From Candidatus Gastranaerophilales bacterium (GTDB lineage: Bacteria; Cyanobacteriota; Vampirovibrionia; Gastranaerophilales; Gastranaerophilaceae): a stretch of DNA of 64,000 nt. The stretch spans positions 11,308-75,307 of the forward strand of contig UNSK01000006.1 in NCBI GenBank assembly GCA_900552525.1, in the 5' to 3' direction. The position numbers were made by a program, and so were the translations under genes. A model generated the notes under the pieces. The model had not been told where the DNA came from and did not search any database. It saw only the letters and a program-made list of their open reading frames with translations. This document shows, in pieces, positions 18,603 to 27,914 of the stretch; within the stretch, counting starts at the first letter, position 1; each line of letters opens with the position of its first letter.

Positions 18603-19373
18603 ATGACATTCTACAACAACTTTCAAAATCTGAATATGAGCTACATTTCGAATGGGTTAAATAATTGGTTTACCCCATCTTTTGGCATGTTTAATCAATT
18701 TATGCCGTTTAATTGGAATATGCCGTCGTTGTTCAATTTCAACTTTATGCCATTCAATCTTTCTCAAATGTTTAGCTGGAACAGCCCCATTTGGAATAAT
18801 TCTTTTACACTACCTAACACTAATTTTAATTGGAATAATAATATTTTCAGCAGCTCAAGTTTTTATTCACCTCCGCAAATAGGTGATACTTTTAGTCGTA
18901 CAACCACAAGCAGCCCTATAAAAATGAATTTAGTAGAAAGAGCAAAAAGCTATGTCGGCAAGGTAAATTCCGACTCAGAAGGTAACAGATTATTCTCCAG
19001 AGGCTTAAAGCAGCCTTGGTGTGCAGATTTTGTTTCTTATAACCTCAAACAAACCTATGGCAGCAGACTTCCTTCTTTTACACACATCAGTTCGGTAAAT
19101 GGCTTAAGGGAATGGGGAGAAAAGAACGGGTGTTACCGGAAAGTACCTTCGAGCGGCAAAGCTTCATATATAGCACAAAACATAAAACCGGGTGATATTA
19201 TGATAGAAAAGAACGGCGGAAAGTCGCACACCGGTATTGTTACAAAAGTAAATTCCGATGGTTCTTTTGAAACGGTTGAGGGCAACTGCAGCAACAAAGT
19301 TGCTGTTCAGAAGTATAGTGCAAACAGTCCGACACTTAGCGGATTTATATCTTTAGACAAATATACAGCCTAG
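18603..19373 (+). CDS. CHAP-domain cysteine hydrolase with Asn/Phe/Trp-rich N-terminus
   Basis: A 256-residue protein; the ATG at 18603 is preceded by AGGAATAATTGTC. Residues 1-90 are low-complexity, rich in Asn, Phe, Trp, Ser and Met (FNWNMPSLFNFNFMPFN), with no signal peptide. The C-terminal half is a CHAP (NlpC/P60-like) domain: catalytic Cys140 in PWCADFVSYN, His209 in SHTGIVT, and EGNCS as the third site. Such domains cut peptidoglycan peptides or amide bonds. Absence of a classical export signal is odd for a wall hydrolase, so non-Sec export or a cytoplasmic target should be considered. Its TAG stop shares CTAG with the convergent porin gene. Confidence 0.82.
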   Translation: MTFYNNFQNLNMSYISNGLNNWFTPSFGMFNQFMPFNWNMPSLFNFNFMPFNLSQMFSWNSPIWNNSFTLPNTNFNWNNNIFSSSSFYSPPQIGDTFSRTTTSSPIKMNLVERAKSYVGKVNSDSEGNRLFSRGLKQPWCADFVSYNLKQTYGSRLPSFTHISSVNGLREWGEKNGCYRKVPSSGKASYIAQNIKPGDIMIEKNGGKSHTGIVTKVNSDGSFETVEGNCSNKVAVQKYSANSPTLSGFISLDKYTA

Positions 19374-20527
19374 AGCATAAGCTGAGTGCCAAGAATTACA
19401 CGATGGGAATCCTCAAATAAATCATTCTGGCAGAAAACATAATTTAGCATTAATTTCAAGGCCTGGCCTTTTATAAAATAATTAACCCCTGCAGAATACT
19501 CACGTCTTATATCATCAGAAAAGTCTTTATCCGGTGTATATTGATCATATCTGGCCAAGACCTGAATTCTTGGAGTAATTTTATATCCCGCAGTTGTATA
19601 AAAACCTTCTGCTTTATTTGACGAAATAGTTCTTGTCCCGTTATACCCATCAGCATAAGCGTACTCAAAATTTGCCATAAAGTTTTTATATTCATATCCC
19701 GCATAAAGTCCGGATACAGTATAATCTGTCCCATTTTTGCCGGCAGTTAAGCCGCCGCCGAGGTTTAATTTACCATACTTACCTTTTGTTTTTCCGAGAG
19801 GTTTTAGAGTAACCCAGCCGGAAAACTCTGTCCCTGGGAAAAAACTTCTAAAATAAGTATCAGAACTATATCCCCCTAAATCATATTCAATTAGGTCATA
19901 ATTACCTTTAACCCTTATACCGACTTTACGAGTATTGCCAAAATTTCTGGCGATTTGTGCGCGCGCAACAAAAGGAATAATGGAATCAGATCTTGACCCT
20001 TCATAACCTGTTGGAGTTCTTGTATTACCTATAATTACAGTATGATGCGGAATCGAAGCATTCGCGACATATATATCAGCCGGTAAGCCCTGCAGGAATG
20101 AATAACCATCAAGAGGATCAAATCTTAGTCTTGCTTCATAATAGTTTTTACCACCCCGAAACTTACCGTTTATTCCTGCCTGAATTGCACTGAAATCATA
20201 AACGGAATCAGCGCCATTAGACACATCAATATTTACTGCTCCGCGGTAATAACCAAAGAAATGCATAGTTTCAAAAGGACCTGCTTCAAACTTTTTAGTC
20301 AAAATTCCGTCTAAAAGATATGCAGTACTGTTTGTATCTTTAACCTCTTTAGCCTTGATATCCTGTATTTTTTCATACAATGTAAATTTATCATCTTCAT
20401 CAAAGATTTTTTCAGCTTTTGGTTCAGGCGCGTTATTATCGTCAATATTAAGAATAACCTCCTCTATTGCAGAACAGGAAGATGGGAAAAATATTAGAAT
20501 ACAGAAAAGGTAAAGTAAAAACTTCAT
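19370..20527 (-). CDS. Outer-membrane porin, OprO/OprP-like
   Basis: A 385-residue protein with a signal peptide (MKFLLYLFCILIFFPSSCSA), a short helical periplasmic stretch (FTLYEKIQDIKAKE), then alternating amphipathic beta strands to the end (GYYRGAVNI, YEARLRFDPLDGY, GIRVKGNYDLIEYDLGGY, VLARYDQYTPDKD, AGVNYFIKGQALKLMLNYVF). The pattern resembles the phosphate-selective porin O/P family. The C-terminus ends ...LGTQLML rather than in phenylalanine. It forms passive channels for small anionic solutes in that family; the substrate here is unknown. It shares stop-codon bases with the CHAP gene. Confidence 0.8.
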   Translation of the reverse strand: MKFLLYLFCILIFFPSSCSAIEEVILNIDDNNAPEPKAEKIFDEDDKFTLYEKIQDIKAKEVKDTNSTAYLLDGILTKKFEAGPFETMHFFGYYRGAVNIDVSNGADSVYDFSAIQAGINGKFRGGKNYYEARLRFDPLDGYSFLQGLPADIYVANASIPHHTVIIGNTRTPTGYEGSRSDSIIPFVARAQIARNFGNTRKVGIRVKGNYDLIEYDLGGYSSDTYFRSFFPGTEFSGWVTLKPLGKTKGKYGKLNLGGGLTAGKNGTDYTVSGLYAGYEYKNFMANFEYAYADGYNGTRTISSNKAEGFYTTAGYKITPRIQVLARYDQYTPDKDFSDDIRREYSAGVNYFIKGQALKLMLNYVFCQNDLFEDSHRVILGTQLML

Positions 20528-20707
20528 TAAATAATTGTACCATATATGTATGATTTTTAAAAGAAAACCTAGTATAAACGAATGATTTATTTTTCTGAGC
20601 TTTATTAAATTTTGTAAAAATAATATATAATGCTATTATAAGAGATTGACTTCAGGTAATATCCCATTAAAACAATCATAGAAATATTATAAATAGGAGA
20701 TACCACT

Positions 20708-22432
20708 ATGGGTATGGCAGCATCGCAAGCCAGATATTTAGCACTGGTCGCGCGTAAATCAAATTGTGAATACGAAGGACAGCAGATAAATCAAGCCAGA
20801 ACTGTATTATCCAATCAGAGCGCTAATTTATTTAATCAGATGCTGGGGCTTAATGTACCTGTACCTCCGAGTACAGCTGATTATACTAAGCAGCAGTACT
20901 CATATTCTGACGGGGCTAATGACTACGTTATTGAAAACTGGGAACAGCTGGCAAACCCTGAAGAAGACTACAATTATGTTGTAACCAGATACACTGAAAC
21001 AAATGTCTATACCGGTTCAGAAAAGAAATTAAACGATCCGCAGGTACAGTTCCAGAGCGGAACAGAAGCAAGTGCTGATCAGATAGAAACAGCGCTCCGA
21101 CTTGTTACAGAAACAAAAAAAGAATATGAAGAGGCAAAAGCCGCAACAAAAGCTAAGCAGGACGAAGCAGCTGTTCTGGCAAACTATGCTGATATAGATA
21201 GTTTTACCGGAGTTTCAAAATGTGATTATGATACTGACAATAACACATATAGTGTTACACAAACCATTCAGGAAATGTTTGAAGTCGATGGTAAAAAATA
21301 TCCGATATATGAAAACTCCGATGATCAGTCTACCTGTTACATGAAAGACGGTAAATACTATAATACAGACGGTACAGAATATACTGGAGATAAGACAAAA
21401 CTTTCTCCTAAACAGTCAACTAAAGGGCCTACAACGTTTACAGGCTACAATAAACTATCCGCAGACAAACAGGCTATCGCAAAAGCTGCTATTGACAGGT
21501 TAGTTGAAGAAGGTGCAATGTCAGAAGATGTTCAGGCTGATTACGCAAATGTTTACATGGATGAAAATGGAAATATCGCGTTAAAATCTGATTTAAGAAA
21601 TCTTTACGGCGGATCTTCCGGCGGTACAAAAACAGTACTTCCTGTTTACGCTACTTCAGGAGATAATTCTATAACAGCTATTGCAGATAAATACGATGCA
21701 CAGATTACTGCGCTGCAAGCAGTGGAATTTCAGGCTCTTCAAACATATCAGCAGGCAGAGAAAGCTTATGAAGGCTTACGCAGACCAACTTATATAGGAA
21801 ACTGTGAACTTACACTGTTAACAGACCTTACTGATGACCAAAAAGCTGAATTAAACCAGATTGTAAAAGACATGAAAGAACAGGAGATTGACTCTTCAAT
21901 CCTTGACTGCTTTAACGAAAATGGTGAATACACCGGCGGTATATATTCATTTAAAATGAACGGCACTACTTATTACACAACTTTTGCCGACTTAAACAAA
22001 TCATATGCAAGCGGCAGCGGTATTAACAATATTGATGGTCAAAAACAGCTTTCATACTATAATGCAAGTTATATTAAACAAAAAAAATATGATACTGTTA
22101 AAGCTCTTCTTGAAACAGATGGTAACGGCAGATTCACTTCTGTAAGATTTGAAGATGACTCTGTAACATATACGCTTAACGTAGAAACAGTAACCGATGA
22201 TGACGCTTATAAAGATGCAATGAATCAGTATAATTATGAAAATGCACAGTACGACAAAATGGTGCAGGATATTAACGTAAAAACATCATTAATTCAGCAG
22301 GAAGACCAGCAGCTTGAATTAAGGTTAAAACAGCTTGATACAGAACAAAATGCTCTTTCTACAGAAATTGATGCAGTTTCTAAGGTTGTTAAAGACAACA
22401 TTGAAGACTCCTTCAAGACATTCGGCGGCTAG
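20708..22432 (+). CDS. Unrecognised protein with axial-type conserved ends (MGMAASQAR)
   Basis: A 574-residue protein with TAGGAG before the ATG and no signal peptide. The N-terminal helix (MGMAASQARYLALVARK, then EYEGQQINQARTVLSNQSAN) and the C-terminal coiled coil (QQLELRLKQLDTEQNALSTE, ending NIEDSFKTFGG) flank a long variable, Tyr/Asp/Thr-rich middle. The 110-residue protein encoded at 23995-24327 has the same ends and almost no middle. Conserved ends with a variable centre is how flagellin-like axial proteins are built, so a secreted structural component is a reasonable inference, not a proof. First gene of a five-gene plus-strand cluster. Confidence 0.8.
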   Translation: MGMAASQARYLALVARKSNCEYEGQQINQARTVLSNQSANLFNQMLGLNVPVPPSTADYTKQQYSYSDGANDYVIENWEQLANPEEDYNYVVTRYTETNVYTGSEKKLNDPQVQFQSGTEASADQIETALRLVTETKKEYEEAKAATKAKQDEAAVLANYADIDSFTGVSKCDYDTDNNTYSVTQTIQEMFEVDGKKYPIYENSDDQSTCYMKDGKYYNTDGTEYTGDKTKLSPKQSTKGPTTFTGYNKLSADKQAIAKAAIDRLVEEGAMSEDVQADYANVYMDENGNIALKSDLRNLYGGSSGGTKTVLPVYATSGDNSITAIADKYDAQITALQAVEFQALQTYQQAEKAYEGLRRPTYIGNCELTLLTDLTDDQKAELNQIVKDMKEQEIDSSILDCFNENGEYTGGIYSFKMNGTTYYTTFADLNKSYASGSGINNIDGQKQLSYYNASYIKQKKYDTVKALLETDGNGRFTSVRFEDDSVTYTLNVETVTDDDAYKDAMNQYNYENAQYDKMVQDINVKTSLIQQEDQQLELRLKQLDTEQNALSTEIDAVSKVVKDNIEDSFKTFGG

Positions 22433-22470
22433 GACATAGAGTAAATACAGTTAAATAACAAGAGGAATTT

Positions 22471-23328
22471 ATGTCATACAAAAACGATGGATACTTAGTA
22501 ATAGCAAACAAATACGGCGCAGCCTCTGCAGACGCCAAGGTTATGCTGTATGAAACATATGACCGTTTAAGAGATTTAACTGTTTCCGGCTCTGCAAGTT
22601 CCGGCACAGGTTTTGAAGCTGCAGGAGGTTTTCTATACCAGCTTGCAAGTTTGTTTGCACCATCAGCTTTCATGACAACACTTGGCGGCACTAGCGCTAT
22701 GAATATTCCCGGAACTTCTTATTGGACTCAATATAACGGCGGAGCCGGAGGAACAACCGGAACTTACTCATCATTCGGCGTTAATTCATTAGGAAATTAT
22801 TCAGGCTTTCCAAGCGGTTATGCTGCAAATTACGGATACAGACAAAGCGGTTACACTACTGGAGGAGCGTCCGGAATTGGAGATTTATTATCAGGTTTCG
22901 GCTCTTCTGACGGAGCAACCACAGGTTATGCATCCGGTATTGGAAGCATTGCAGACATTGCAAGTACTGCTGCTTATGGTATAGGAACAGCTAATGGATA
23001 CGGTATTGGAGCGGCTAATATTTTAATGCCTCTTGCCGGTTTAGTTTCAGGATGGGGCGGCATTATGACTGCTGCAGCACCTTATCTTGGAGAATTTGGG
23101 CTGCCTGCGGTTGTTATGGGCAACTTAATGCAGGGGACTTCTTCTGCCGCGCTTTCTGCTTATCAAACAGTTTCAAGCAACATTGTTTCAAATGCTGATA
23201 CAATTCTTTCGCAAAAAGTTGCTAACATTGAAACAGTGTGTAAAATGCTTGATACTCAAGGTGATATTGTTAGAAAAATGCTTAAAGACGATATTGAGTC
23301 TGCAAGCAAAGATATTCAAGACTTATAG
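22471..23328 (+). CDS. Unrecognised Gly/Ala/Ser/Tyr-rich protein
   Basis: A 285-residue protein, AAGAGGAA before the ATG, no signal peptide. An N-terminal helical part (SADAKVMLYETYDRLRDL) is followed by a long Gly/Ser/Tyr-rich low-complexity centre (about 75-190) and a hydrophobic Gly-rich stretch (ANILMPLAGLVSGWGGIMTAA at about 185-205). The C-terminal amphipathic coil runs ILSQKVANIETVCKML to SASKDIQDL. Helical ends with a hydrophobic glycine-rich middle would suit a membrane-inserting or filament-associated protein; this is inference. It is the second gene of the cluster and its stop overlaps a repeated element at 23325-23354. Confidence 0.75.
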   Translation: MSYKNDGYLVIANKYGAASADAKVMLYETYDRLRDLTVSGSASSGTGFEAAGGFLYQLASLFAPSAFMTTLGGTSAMNIPGTSYWTQYNGGAGGTTGTYSSFGVNSLGNYSGFPSGYAANYGYRQSGYTTGGASGIGDLLSGFGSSDGATTGYASGIGSIADIASTAAYGIGTANGYGIGAANILMPLAGLVSGWGGIMTAAAPYLGEFGLPAVVMGNLMQGTSSAALSAYQTVSSNIVSNADTILSQKVANIETVCKMLDTQGDIVRKMLKDDIESASKDIQDL

Positions 23329-23354
23329 TGCTACGCACGTAGACAAATAGTCGG
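23325..23354 (+). repeat. Intergenic repeat element, copy A
   Basis: ATAGTGCTACGCACGTAGA followed by CAAATAGTCGG. The same element occurs at 58608-58636 with one base missing. It overlaps the TAG stop of the upstream gene and can form small hairpins (CTAC/GTAG or GTGC/GCAC). Confidence 0.75.
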
Positions 23355-23380
23355 CAAAATTTAAATATAAGAGAGAGATT

Positions 23381-23611
23381 ATGCAGGGACGCACTTTTTT
23401 CAGAATAATGCTTGATATTGTTCTAAATAACGCTTTAGTAAAATCTTTAGCGTCACTTGTAAATTTTTGTAACGAATTACGCTATTATAACAGGAAAGAG
23501 CTAAAGTTTTTGAAAAAAATGCCGATAAATAATAATGTAGTAAAAGAAGAATATTATAAAAATAGGTTTATATTTAATAGTATCACCGGCAATAGGACTA
23601 GTTCAAGATAA
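23381..23611 (+). CDS. Small unrecognised protein
   Basis: A 76-residue basic product with a GAGAGAG-type ribosome binding site before the ATG. The N-terminal half is amphipathic and hydrophobic (FFRIMLDIVLNNALVKSLASL); the C-terminal half is Lys/Asn/Tyr-rich. No known domain. It lies between the Gly-rich gene and a small helical protein gene in the same orientation, so it may belong to that cluster, but coding evidence is only length, ribosome binding site and context. Confidence 0.5.
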   Translation: MQGRTFFRIMLDIVLNNALVKSLASLVNFCNELRYYNRKELKFLKKMPINNNVVKEEYYKNRFIFNSITGNRTSSR

Positions 23612-23663
23612 TATGTTAACAAATGTTACAAATAAACTAGAAAACAGGCAATTATTTAAGTTC

Positions 23664-23683
23664 ACATGTTTTATAATACATGT
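23664..23683 (+). promoter_or_regulatory. Promoter -10 box inside an ACATGT inverted repeat
   Basis: ACATGT at 23664-23669 and at 23678-23683 flank TATAAT at 23672-23677. The symmetry around the -10 box suggests a repressor site controlling the small genes at 23713-24327. No strong -35 box is visible. Confidence 0.4.
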
Positions 23684-23712
23684 AGGCTTAGATCGTATAG
23701 GAGTAAATGCTT

Positions 23713-23982
23713 ATGCGTGAAGAACTACAAGATAGTATGAAACGGTTAGTGAATTTTATGAATTTTACCAGATCGTTTTTTAAACGAAAAAATCCGTTTA
23801 AAGCACTGGCCGTTAGTTTACTTTCTAGTCTTAAGGATATGCTTACCATCAGACAGAAGTTAAAGATGGCAAAGTATAGGGTAAACTATCACAAGCATCA
23901 GCTTCATAAAATGGAAAGTTTGATTGCTGAAAGTAATGAACACACATTCCTGAAAGGCAAGAATTTAAACGAAACAAGGTAA
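23713..23982 (+). CDS. Small basic helical protein
   Basis: An 89-residue product beginning MREELQDSMKRL. The ATG at 23713 was preferred over the one at 23707 because AGGAG at 23699-23703 is nine bases away instead of three. The protein is rich in Lys, Leu, Met and His with two predicted helices (KALAVSLLSSLKDMLTIRQ; RVNYHKHQLHKMESLI). No signal peptide or known family. It is 12 bases upstream of the axial-like small gene, so they are probably co-transcribed; a chaperone or partner role is only a guess. Confidence 0.65.
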   Translation: MREELQDSMKRLVNFMNFTRSFFKRKNPFKALAVSLLSSLKDMLTIRQKLKMAKYRVNYHKHQLHKMESLIAESNEHTFLKGKNLNETR

Positions 23983-23994
23983 AAGGAACAGATT

Positions 23995-24327
23995 ATGGGA
24001 TTAATTGCCTCCAGTTTCAGAATGATGTATCTAACAGCGTATAAGATAACGCTTGAGACTAAAATTCAATGGATTGCTTCAGCAAAAATGGAGCTGGTTG
24101 CTTCTTCTGATGAGATAATGGCTCTCGGAAATGATTTGGATCCCGACAACCCTGCGGTTAAGCAGCTAGAGGCAAGAAGAGATAAGCTTATTATTTTGGA
24201 AAAGAAACTTGATTTGCAAATGCAGGAATACCAGAACAGGCTCAAAATGGTTGATGCAGAAATGCAGTCAGCTCAAGGTGCTGTTGACTCTGCTATCCAG
24301 CGTTCTTTCACATATAATTTTCAGTAA
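23995..24327 (+). CDS. Short paralogue of the MGMAASQAR protein
   Basis: A 110-residue protein, AAAAGGAA before the ATG. The N-terminus MGLIASSFRMMYLTAYK lines up with MGMAASQARYLALVARK of the 20708-22432 product. The last 40 residues (KKLDLQMQEYQNRLKMVDAE..., ending [10 protein letters not shown]) line up with its C-terminal coil (QQLELRLKQLDTEQN..., ending NIEDSFKTFGG). The central DLDPDNPAVKQLEAR is a short linker. So the two bracket the cluster as long and short forms of one family. Convergent with the folate enzyme gene, overlapping it by 20 bases. Confidence 0.78.
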   Translation: MGLIASSFRMMYLTAYKITLETKIQWIASAKMELVASSDEIMALGNDLDPDNPAVKQLEARRDKLIILEKKLDLQMQEYQNRLKMVDAEMQSAQGAVDSAIQRSFTYNFQ

Positions 24328-24829
24328 TGACTAAGTCAACCGAGATGTCATGAGCTTCTGGATAAACCGTTTCTACAATTAATTCTTCCGGCAGACAGAC
24401 AGCAGTTTTGCCTCTAAAATTCTTCAAAAACCTGTCATAAAATCCGCCTCCGTATCCGAGACGGTAATTATTTTTATCACAGCATAACGCAGGAACAATT
24501 ACCAAATCTACTATATTTTTATCACAAGCCTCTGTAACAGGTTCAAATGTCTTAAAGCAGGATACACAAAGTTCATCTCCTTCTCCATAAGGGCAGCACA
24601 ACAAATTTTCACCATCAATCTTAGGGAGATAAAACTTTTTTGTCTTGTCCTTGAGCAGAGAAAGAAGATTTACTTCATATTTCAACGGATAGAAAATCAT
24701 GATATTCTTTGCCCGCTTATATTCTTGTGTTTTCATTAAATTTTCCACAAGCATTTGACAATCAATATTAATAAGCTTTCGTTTAGCTTTTATCTCTTTT
24801 CTTAATTCTTCTTTAAACAATTGCGCCAT
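24308..24829 (-). CDS. 5-formyltetrahydrofolate cyclo-ligase
   Basis: About 173 residues from [17 protein letters not shown]. The family end block [12 protein letters not shown] and the earlier [19 protein letters not shown] and [18 protein letters not shown] identify 5-FCL/MTHFS, which uses ATP to convert 5-formyl-THF to 5,10-methenyl-THF. The start at 24829 lies inside the last codons of ilvD (17-base overlap), preceded by AGGATG. Longer frames reach further into ilvD and look wrong. The 3' end overlaps the convergent 23995 gene by 20 bases. Confidence 0.9.
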   Translation of the reverse strand: MAQLFKEELRKEIKAKRKLINIDCQMLVENLMKTQEYKRAKNIMIFYPLKYEVNLLSLLKDKTKKFYLPKIDGENLLCCPYGEGDELCVSCFKTFEPVTEACDKNIVDLVIVPALCCDKNNYRLGYGGGFYDRFLKNFRGKTAVCLPEELIVETVYPEAHDISVDLVITENYM

Positions 24830-26435
24830 GGCTTGCATCCTGAACTGTTCTTGAATATTTGCCGAGATATCCTTTTGCTTTTGATACAAACTCTTTTAAA
24901 GACTTACGGCGTTCTGCTAATTCCTCATCAGAAACCATCAAATCAAGCAATCTTTTATTTATATCAATTCTAATTTTATCACCGTCCTTGATGAGGGCAA
25001 TAACTCCGCCGTTAGCTGCTTCAGGGCAAATGTGTCCGACACATATTCCTCTTGTTCCGCCCGAGAAACGGCCATCAGTAATTAAAGCAGCTTTAGTACC
25101 AAGCCCTTTTCCGACAAGAAGCGAAGTTGGCGCAAGCATTTCCCTCATGCCGGGGCCGCCCTTCGGACCTTCATAACGGATTACAATAACATCACCCTCT
25201 TTTATTTTATCGTTTTCAAGCGCTTCCATTGCCTCTTCTTCAGAATCAAAAGTTTTAGCTGTACCAACAAACTCGTAACAGCTTTCATCCACAGCAGAAA
25301 TCTTAATTACAGACCCCTCAGGTGCAATATTTCCATACAAAATTCCAAGCCCGGGTTTTGTATTAAAAGGTTCTGAATAAGGATGAATTACAGAGCGGTC
25401 AACATACACACCTTTATATTTTCCTCCTTTATACTCCGGTACGCTTTTAACAAGCTCATCCGCAACTGCCGGAATACCGCCTGCATTATGAAAAGCTGTC
25501 ATTGTAATGTTTGACGACGGTTCCAATTTTACAAACTGGTGAATTTTATGCGAGAGTTCTTCAAAGTCTTTAAGCGAAACATCAATTCCCGCAGCATTTG
25601 CAACTGCAAGAATATGCAAAAACGAGTTTGTAGATCCGCCCATTGCTAAATCTGCAATAATAGCGTTTCTTAAAGAATCTCTTGTAATAATATCAAGCGG
25701 TTTTTTATCATCTTTTACCCAATCTACAATCTGCATTCCGCTTTCAAAAGCAATTCTGCGTTTTTGAGAAGAAACTGCCGATGACGTTGCACAATATGGA
25801 AGACTCATGCCGATAACTTCTGTTAAGCACGCCATTGTATTTGCGGTATAAAGCCCCTGACAGGCTCCTGCTGAAGGACATGACGCCTCCTCTAATTCAA
25901 TAAGTCTTTCCTCCGTAATTTCACCGCTGCGATATTTTCCGACAGCCTCAAAAGCGCCTTTAATCATAGTTAGTTTTTCACATCTGCTCTCGCCGTCCAA
26001 CATCGGGCCTGCTGTCACGATGATGCAAGGAATATTAATTCTTGCAGCAGCAATAAGCATTCCCGGAGTAATCTTGTCACAGTTTGAAAGAAGCACAAGT
26101 CCGTCAAGCTGATGAGCATTAGCAACAGTTTCAATACAATCCGCTATCAAATCCCTTGATGGAAGTGAATATTGCATTCCGCTGTGCCCCATTGCAATTC
26201 CGTCACAAACGGCAGGCACTCCAAATATAAACGCCTGTCCTCCTCCTGTATGGATACCTTTTTCAATTTGGCGTTCTAAATCACGCATACCGATATGCCC
26301 CGGAACTAAGTCGGAAAAAGAACTCGCAATACCTATAAACGGCGCTTTTATATTTTTTTTAGATACTCCTGATGCCATCAATAGACTTCTATGCGGTGTT
26401 CTTGCTATACCTTTTTTAATATTATCACTTCTCAT
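24813..26435 (-). CDS. ilvD: Dihydroxy-acid dehydratase
   Basis: About 540 residues. IlvD/Edd family motifs: [10 protein letters not shown] (Fe-S cysteine and Asp), [16 protein letters not shown] (second cysteine region), [11 protein letters not shown], and [21 protein letters not shown] near the end. It dehydrates dihydroxyacids in valine, leucine and isoleucine synthesis and needs an iron-sulfur cluster. The ATG at 26435 has AGAGGGG eight bases upstream, so the ATG at 26465 is too early. Other ilv genes are not nearby. Likely translationally coupled to the folate enzyme gene downstream. Confidence 0.96.
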   Translation of the reverse strand: MRSDNIKKGIARTPHRSLLMASGVSKKNIKAPFIGIASSFSDLVPGHIGMRDLERQIEKGIHTGGGQAFIFGVPAVCDGIAMGHSGMQYSLPSRDLIADCIETVANAHQLDGLVLLSNCDKITPGMLIAAARINIPCIIVTAGPMLDGESRCEKLTMIKGAFEAVGKYRSGEITEERLIELEEASCPSAGACQGLYTANTMACLTEVIGMSLPYCATSSAVSSQKRRIAFESGMQIVDWVKDDKKPLDIITRDSLRNAIIADLAMGGSTNSFLHILAVANAAGIDVSLKDFEELSHKIHQFVKLEPSSNITMTAFHNAGGIPAVADELVKSVPEYKGGKYKGVYVDRSVIHPYSEPFNTKPGLGILYGNIAPEGSVIKISAVDESCYEFVGTAKTFDSEEEAMEALENDKIKEGDVIVIRYEGPKGGPGMREMLAPTSLLVGKGLGTKAALITDGRFSGGTRGICVGHICPEAANGGVIALIKDGDKIRIDINKRLLDLMVSDEELAERRKSLKEFVSKAKGYLGKYSRTVQDASHGAIV

Positions 26436-26509
26436 AATAAAAACCCCTCTTTGTGATTTTAACATAAAGAAGGGATTATATAGGTTAATTAATAGGATAT
26501 CAAATTTTT

Positions 26510-27820
26510 TTATGCACTCATGGCTGCTGCTACATTTTGTGCTGATGTTAGAACATTATCCGGCACTTTTTCTCCAGCCTGGACTTTCTGTAGAACTAAT
26601 GACAGCAGCTGCGCATTGCCTTCCGGAGTTTTCTTCTGCTTTTCAGCTTCTAGCTTTGTTGCTTCATCCGTAGGCATCAAGCTGTGGGTAAATTTACTTG
26701 CCAGAATTGAACCGGCAGCACCGCCGAGGAAGCCAATTACTGCACCTACAGCTGTTCCTAATCCCGGACATACCGCTGTACCTATTGCTGCACCGACTTT
26801 TGTACCAACAGCAGTACCTACTGCACGGCCGAGAGTCCATCCGATACCATCTGCAACTGATCTTACACCTGTCTGGAAGGTTTGCGTAATTGCTGAACCC
26901 ATTCCGCCATTTTGGTACGCAGAAATAATTTTAGGTGAATCAATCAACATTCCAAATAAAGCGAATGTCTTACCTTCTTTAAGACCCTGTTTTAATAAAC
27001 CAGTCATACCTGGTCTAACAGCAGCCGGAGCATTTACAGCTTTTTCTATATCTGCCGCCTTTTTAGCAATTCTTTCTTGAGGTGTTAAGTTCTTTCCACC
27101 GGTAATTTTGTTCCATAGAGTTGGAAGATAGCCATCCATACCTCTTGATGCTTTTAAAGTTTCTGAAGCTCTTAAAATAGCCTTTTCGTCCCCGGATTTA
27201 ATTGCATCAGACATTATCTTTTCAAGCTCCTGTCTTGAAGCCTCACTTATTGGCTCCTGGAACCACTTTTGCACAAAAGAGAATTTCGGCTGCGCCATTC
27301 TGTTTACTGCATGCAGCTGCCCATACGCCTTTTGCATTAATTCCGGGTTCTTTTTCCATAATGCTTGTACTGCAGGATTTGATTTATCAAAAATCTTATT
27401 AGTAACACCCATTGCTCTGAAAGAGTTTAGAGGATGCTTAATCACCTGAGAATTTTCCATCATACCAATCATTAAAGCGCTTGTACCTATGTCGCCCCAT
27501 TTTTGAACATAAGTGTTTGCATCTTCATAAAACTTGGCAAGGGTATTAATGTCATTTTTAGAAACTGCCTGTTTCGGATATCCTTGTCTAAGCTGAGGTG
27601 TATTATTATAACTATTCTGTATAGCCTGCGGATTAATACCAATATTGGAAGAAGGTACATATGAAGTTCCATTTTGATACTGCTGCATATAAGGATTATA
27701 ATAATTATTGTTTACAGCTTTATAACCGTTCGCATAACTCGGGCAATTCGGATTTGCGCCAAGTGCACCGCCGTAAAGCATATATTCCATATTCGCAAGT
27801 GAATTGATTGGAAGTGTCAT
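26510..27820 (-). CDS. Unrecognised protein with C-terminal glycine-zipper domain
   Basis: A 436-residue protein with no signal peptide. The N-terminal 85 residues are Asn/Tyr/Gln/Pro-rich and low in charge. The middle (about 90-300) is helical and charged. Residues about 328-373 form a long Gly-x-x-x-Gly series ([20 protein letters not shown], then [19 protein letters not shown]) typical of glycine-zipper membrane hairpins, as seen in toxins and pore formers. A charged C-terminal coil follows. I infer membrane insertion at the C-terminus; whether it acts in this cell or on another is unknown. It is divergent from the TrmB-type gene. Confidence 0.75.
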   Translation of the reverse strand: MTLPINSLANMEYMLYGGALGANPNCPSYANGYKAVNNNYYNPYMQQYQNGTSYVPSSNIGINPQAIQNSYNNTPQLRQGYPKQAVSKNDINTLAKFYEDANTYVQKWGDIGTSALMIGMMENSQVIKHPLNSFRAMGVTNKIFDKSNPAVQALWKKNPELMQKAYGQLHAVNRMAQPKFSFVQKWFQEPISEASRQELEKIMSDAIKSGDEKAILRASETLKASRGMDGYLPTLWNKITGGKNLTPQERIAKKAADIEKAVNAPAAVRPGMTGLLKQGLKEGKTFALFGMLIDSPKIISAYQNGGMGSAITQTFQTGVRSVADGIGWTLGRAVGTAVGTKVGAAIGTAVCPGLGTAVGAVIGFLGGAAGSILASKFTHSLMPTDEATKLEAEKQKKTPEGNAQLLSLVLQKVQAGEKVPDNVLTSAQNVAAAMSA

Positions 27821-27880
27821 ATTAAACCTAACCTATTTAAAACTAACCTTATATATATAAAGTTATTCCGGCTCTATAAA

Positions 27881-27908
27881 TTGACTTTTTGTAAAGGAAT
27901 GTTACAAT
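27881..27908 (+). promoter_or_regulatory. Promoter of the TrmB-type gene, leaderless
   Basis: TTGACT at 27881-27886 and TACAAT at 27903-27908, 16-base spacing. The -10 box ends six bases before the ATG at 27915 and there is no Shine-Dalgarno between them, so the mRNA probably starts at the ATG. Confidence 0.6.
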
Positions 27909-27914
27909 CAAAAT

